Assembly (NCBI RefSeq): GCF_003286085.1
Contig: NW_020825288.1
Location: 3,410,001 to 3,474,000, forward strand
Origin: Drosophila persimilis
Taxonomy: Eukaryota; Arthropoda; Insecta; Diptera; Drosophilidae
DNA length: 64,000 nt
Direction of reading: 5' to 3'
In this document: positions 61,540 to 64,000 of the stretch, piece by piece
How positions within the stretch are numbered: position 1 is the first letter of the stretch
Layout of the letters: each line of letters opens with the position of its first letter
Made by a program: the position numbers and the translations under genes
Notes under the pieces: model-generated
Seen by the model: the letters and a program-made list of their open reading frames with translations, nothing else
Told to the model about the DNA's origin: nothing
Databases searched by the model: none

Positions 61540-62918
61540 TGCCTGGCAGCTGGTTTTGGCCCGAACAAATCATGCAAAGCAAGCAACTAGTTAATGGCTC
61601 GTGGTCAAACACACACACACACACACACACACTTTGTATGGGGTTTGGCAATGGCTGACTGACTGACTGACCGACCGACCGACCGATGTTGGAGCTTCTT
61701 TTGAGCACACGCTAATCTTTGACTTTGCATATGAATGGCGGCGGGGCGACCTATTCTCGAGGAAGAGATGATGAGCTGGAGAAGTAGCTGTCGAAGCTGC
61801 TCAAATGCCATTCATTATGGTCTCTTTCAGTCAGTCAGCCCCAGCTGCAGTCCCAGCTCAGGGCCAGACTCGGTATTGTATCTAATTGCAAGCCATTGAT
61901 GAGACGATGGGAGGAGCACACAGCACACAGCAGACAGCAGGCAGCACACGAAGCGAAGCCGTCCTGCAGGCGGAGGTCATTGGGAAAATGGGTCAAACTG
62001 GGCCCAGAGTGTCTCGGCGCCAAATCCTGCGCAAAGATTCGACCCAGCCAAATGCCAGATGCCATATGCCAGATGCCCGATGCACGATGCCAGTTGTCAT
62101 GCAAGAAGCAGCAGCAGCATGAGATTGGGTGTGCGTGTGTGTGTGTGTGTGTGTTTTTTGGGGGCCGGCCCTGTGGGCGTATACGCTATATCGGACTTAA
62201 TTACAAATCAAAATCAGAAAACGTACGTTTCGGGGGCACAACTGCATCCCGTGCGGATTAATTGAAATTACTTAAAACAAAACGAACAGCGACAATGAAA
62301 AGCAACAACATTTTGAGATACAGTGAGAGATACGAAAGATACGAGAAGGGAGACAGGGGAGAAGGAGGCGGAGGATTGATCTGATGGCAGGGATATATGT
62401 ACATACAGATGTACGATACGATATACGATATACGATACGATGCGATACGATACGTATTGCAGTAACATCGAAAAATGACTATACAACAAAGAAAGAAAGT
62501 AAGGAAACAACGGCACGATTCGGCGATCAAAAAGTTAGGCGACAAAATTCAATGAGTTATATTATATATACGCTGCGGAGATCGGAGATAAAGAGCAGTG
62601 GATAGATAACGAACGAGAGAGATAGAGAGAGAGGTAGATAGAGAGAGAGAGAGATAGAGAGCACGATAATGGAATATGCAAGAGCGATTGAAATATTTTC
62701 TGTTTCTTTTCATTTCTGATTTTCTTGGTCTGTTCTTTCTTTCTTTTCTTTCTTTCTTTTTTTTTTTGTATGAATTGGATTTGGATTTTGATCAACTTAC
62801 CGGAACTGAAATGTGAGCGTTTAGTTTGTTCATTTTCCGGATCGGAATCGAGCGGCCTTTTGCGCGAATCGCCGATCTCAGGACTTGGACATGTCTCCAT
62901 GGTACCGTCTTCGGCCAT
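46382..62918 (-). CDS. ps: pasilla (ps): NOVA-family KH-domain splicing regulator
   Basis: Shared coding exons on the minus strand: 49,009-49,152 (KH1), 48,298-48,938 (end of KH1, KH2), 47,679-48,201 and 46,382-46,602 (KH3, stop). Two alternative first coding exons join at the same phase: 62,801-62,918, giving about 548 residues, or 53,136-53,871, giving about 754. KH1 and KH2 each have the GKGG loop and KH3 has GPNG. The segment FYPGTTERVCLI after KH1 is diagnostic of NOVA. Between KH2 and KH3 lies an Ala/Gly/Asn-rich linker. NOVA/Pasilla proteins bind YCAY clusters in pre-mRNA and control exon inclusion. In flies ps is needed in salivary glands and the nervous system. KH3 ends ...QFLIEQKITEEETKRARQIPLTTVVN. 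Optional parts are the 66-nt cassette exon (50,199-50,264) and an in-frame 96-nt intron (48,202-48,297). All joins tested preserve frame. Confidence 0.95.
46603..47678 (-). other. ps: ps intron splitting KH3
   Basis: Donor ATTCTAG|GTGGGC and acceptor TATTCCAG place the intron just before the GXXG loop of KH3. The intron is AT-rich at its 3' end with T/G-rich runs. If retained, the frame continues for ten residues (GGRHYYYPY) and stops. Confidence 0.85.
48202..48297 (-). other. ps: In-frame 96-nt ps intron (exitron-like)
   Basis: Donor AAG|GTTCGG is weak. The acceptor (CCCCCTTGCAG|GTTGCC) is strong. The interval is exactly 32 codons with no stop. Removed, it joins LLEHIK to VAMRGSGYSE, which reads like the NOVA linker before KH3. 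Retained, it adds VRSHPLVITDDQWRSQ and 16 more residues. Both forms are open. Confidence 0.65.
49153..50198 (-). other. ps: ps intron between KH1 exon and cassette exon
   Basis: Ends TTGATTGCAG before the KH1 exon. It contains CGGAT/CGGAC pentamers (49,811-49,852), T-rich tracts and a cluster of YCAY motifs right after the cassette donor. No further coding exon is seen. Confidence 0.75.
49811..49852. repeat. CGGAC/CGGAT pentamer array
   Basis: About eight head-to-tail pentamers, CGGAC changing to CGGAT and back, in a ps intron. Confidence 0.8.
50199..50264 (-). CDS. ps: ps 66-nt cassette exon upstream of KH1
   Basis: Flanked by TTGCCATTTCAG acceptor and CATCATG|GTAAGC donor. It is 22 codons long and phase 1 on both sides, so it can be included or skipped without changing frame. 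It encodes ESVCSGIEVEIENNNNNHIH plus two residues before the KH1 exon. The acidic/Asn-rich insert lies outside the KH fold. Intronic YCAY motifs follow the donor. Confidence 0.78.
51048..51164 (+). CDS. Candidate 38-residue secreted small ORF (nested in ps intron)
   Basis: ATG to TAG, MLKCVPVVGVLVVLVLLPLR followed by GRAQSGQGQSVLQKYFSN. It has a near-ideal signal peptide: a basic residue, 15 hydrophobic residues, then GRA before a predicted cut, leaving a 15-residue mature peptide. An AATAAA lies 354 bases downstream and no larger frame overlaps it on this strand except its own upstream extension. I do not recognise a family. Chance hydrophobic frames of this length occur, so it is a candidate only. 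It could also be the first exon of an unrecognised nested gene. Confidence 0.3.
   Translation: MLKCVPVVGVLVVLVLLPLRGRAQSGQGQSVLQKYFSN
51518..51523 (+). terminator. AATAAA downstream of the candidate smORF
   Basis: Canonical hexamer in otherwise unannotated intronic DNA on the same strand as the smORF. Such hexamers also arise by chance in AT-rich sequence. Confidence 0.25.
53136..53871 (-). CDS. ps: ps alternative first coding exon (long, Gln/Gly/Ser/Ala-rich N-terminus)
   Basis: Begins at ATG 53,871 (MDSITTMKTAMDRAAEQLIQ) and ends TGCTACG|GTGAGT, phase 1, matching the KH1 and cassette acceptors. It encodes about 245 residues: a short helix, a Gln/Glu-rich stretch, a Gly-rich run (GGGGGGSGGGSGG), Ser/Asn repeats, and Ala/Thr repeats. 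Such low-complexity N-termini are common in fly RNA-binding proteins. The frame is open slightly upstream of the ATG (a GTG at 53,904), but no earlier ATG is in frame nearby. Confidence 0.85.
58879..58911. repeat. GA and GAGC simple repeat
   Basis: A GA run passing into GAGC units. GA runs can bind GAGA factor and often mark fly promoters or open chromatin, so this may be regulatory within ps. Confidence 0.7.
61501..61539. repeat. CAGC tetramer array (about ten units)
   Basis: Near-perfect head-to-tail CCAG/CAGC units in a ps intron. It is followed by a CA run at 61,610-61,632 and GACT/GACC tetramers at 61,655-61,686. Confidence 0.85.
62613..62661. repeat. GAGA/GATA simple repeat
   Basis: GAGAGA runs broken by GATA, just downstream (in transcript order) of the 62.8 kb first coding exon of ps. 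Confidence 0.7.
62801..62918 (-). CDS. ps: ps alternative first coding exon (short, NOVA-like N-terminus)
   Basis: ATG at 62,918, then 39 codons plus one base to a canonical donor (TTCCG|GTAAGT). The sequence contains DSRKRPLDSDPENEQTKRSH, matching the conserved NOVA N-terminal motif with a bipartite basic nuclear-localisation signal (RKRP...KR). It joins KH1 at phase 1. This form corresponds to the vertebrate NOVA layout, so it is probably the ancestral isoform. Confidence 0.9.
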
Positions 62919-64000
62919 TTTTAACTGAATGTTGACTGCTTTTTGGGCTATCGACTTTGACTGATGATTGCGTTTGCGTTTGCTTTTGCGTTTACTTTTA
63001 CGTTCTGCTTATGCGTTTTTGCTACTGGTACTTTTGGTATATGTTTCTCTTTTGATTCAATTTGATTTGATTTGATTTGATTCGATTCGATTCGACAACG
63101 CAAACTTTCGATGTTTGATAATGAGGCGTCTGGGTTTAGCTTGGTATTATTTAGTTTTTGGCTTGGTTGTTGTTGTTGTTGTTGATTTTTGTTTGCTTTT
63201 TTTTGTTGGTTGGATTTCTGTTTTGGCTTTAGGTGTGTGCGAGCGACAGAGCGAGCGAGCGAGCGAGCGAACAAACGACCAAACGATCCTAGTCTGTGTG
63301 TCTGTATCTCTATCTGTGTCTGGGGGGATCCGCAACTGTCATCTGAAAGTATGATGGGCTATGTGAGCGATGGTGGCTGGTGGCTTGGTGGCTTGGTGGC
63401 TGGGATGATGAGGAGTCGGCGGCGATGGTGGCGTGGCGGTGGCGGTGGCGGTAGTGGCGGGAGTCGCAGCAGCAGCCAGTCAGTCGCAGGAGGTCCTGGG
63501 GCGCTCTACTGATGCCGGGACACATGCACACACACACACAGCGGGTTAGCGATGGGCATAGGCGCGGGCGCAGGCGCAGGCGCGGGCTCAGGCTATCGTT
63601 TACAGAGTTACAGCTAGGGCTATCGTTATCGCTATCGCTATCGTTATCGTTATTGATCGATCAAGCGATCAGTCCGCTCTCGGCTATCGTAATCGTGACA
63701 GTGACAGTTGATGGACGCCGGACCATATACATACACATATATGCATGTACTCAATATATCTTTATGATCCTTCTAGATTTCAATGCATTTTTTGGTTTAG
63801 TTTCGATTATTTTGGATTTTTATTGTATTTTTTTTTTTGTTGATATTTTTTATTTGGTGGTTTTGTGGTGGAATGTGCGATTTTTGGTTTTTTTTTTTTG
63901 GTAAACGTTTATATGAAAAAAAGAAAAAAGAAAAAAATATTTATGAGTGAATTATGCAGCAATAATAAATATACGTACATACAGTAAACATTTAGGCAAA
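62919..64000 (-). promoter_or_regulatory. ps: ps upstream leader/promoter region at the window edge
   Basis: No coding sequence is seen. The region carries T-rich tracts, ATTTG/GATTC units (63,058-63,096), GAGC units (63,243-63,267) and a cluster of seven TATCG motifs (63,594-63,689). The transcription start may lie here or beyond the right edge. Confidence 0.4.
63594..63689. promoter_or_regulatory. Cluster of seven TATCG (CGATA) motifs, BEAF-like
   Basis: TATCG at 63,594, 63,621, 63,627, 63,633, 63,639, 63,645 and 63,685. The central five have an exact 6-bp period. CGATA clusters are the known recognition pattern of the boundary factor BEAF-32 in Drosophila (consensus from memory). Position upstream of the ps proximal coding exon suits a boundary or promoter role. 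It may also simply be a hexamer microsatellite. Confidence 0.4.

Larger units (their letters stand above)
53872..62800 (-). other. ps: Large ps upstream intron and internal promoter region
   Basis: Nine kilobases between the two first coding exons. It must contain the promoter and leader of the 53 kb isoform. It is dominated by simple sequence: CA runs (54,253-54,292; 57,512-57,540; 57,697-57,720), GA runs (58,879-58,911; 62,613-62,661), a CAGC array (61,501-61,539) and TG runs. A 95-codon minus-strand frame at 55,351-55,638 has a coding-like composition (SSPKQASS..., poly-Q) but lacks clear splice sites. I saw no other gene. Confidence 0.6.

Noticed and set aside
62562-62800. Read-through of the ps 62.8 kb first exon
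   Set aside because: After the canonical donor the frame enters a Lys-rich A-tract and GA repeats. It is intronic.

Overview
The window is nuclear DNA of a Drosophila, most likely of the obscura group (D. pseudoobscura or a close relative). The genes are intron-rich with short GT-AG introns. Their spliced products match, as I remember them, the fly proteins Rassf, CenB1A, Rpn2, GstZ1, GstZ2 and Pasilla. A DINE-1/SGM-type Helitron remnant at about 31.87-32.41 kb has the form typical of obscura-group genomes. All family assignments come from reading the translations and splice sites by eye. No search was run.

Layout. 1-11.25 kb has no convincing coding exon. It is probably the first intron of a minus-strand gene whose signal-peptide exon lies at 11.26-11.39 kb. 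13.9-16.9 kb: Rassf, minus strand, eight coding exons (LIM, Ras-association, SARAH), a Hippo-pathway adaptor. 18.6-23.0 kb: CenB1A, plus strand, ten coding exons (BAR, PH, ArfGAP, ankyrin). 23.8-25.8 kb and 26.5-27.7 kb: two adjacent minus-strand ZAD genes, the first with six C2H2 fingers, the second with none. 28.4-31.6 kb: Rpn2, plus strand, a 19S proteasome subunit divergent from the second ZAD gene. 31.87-32.41 kb: the Helitron remnant. 33.1-35.8 kb and 37.4-38.3 kb: a tandem pair of zeta-class glutathione transferases (GstZ2, then GstZ1). 38.4-63 kb: pasilla (ps, the fly NOVA homologue) on the minus strand. It has three KH domains, two alternative first coding exons (53.1-53.9 and 62.8-62.9 kb), a 66-nt cassette exon, a 96-nt in-frame intron and up to about 8 kb of AT-rich 3'UTR.

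The genes are functionally unrelated: Hippo signalling, Arf/membrane traffic, zinc-finger regulators, proteasome, tyrosine catabolism/detoxification and RNA splicing. This is ordinary for a gene-dense euchromatic arm. Three consecutive minus-strand genes (Rassf and both ZAD genes) share a diverged AT-rich repeat carrying ATACCGT motifs just upstream of their start codons. The motif resembles the Drosophila core-promoter motif 6.

The most interesting signals are this promoter-proximal repeat family, the splicing features of ps (a possible autoregulated cassette exon flanked by YCAY motifs, and an exitron-like intron), the alternative 5' exon of GstZ2 that splices into the middle of a coding exon, a 38-codon secreted-peptide-like ORF in a ps intron, and the Helitron at what may be a synteny junction. 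I saw no prokaryotic-type system, CRISPR array, tRNA or rRNA.
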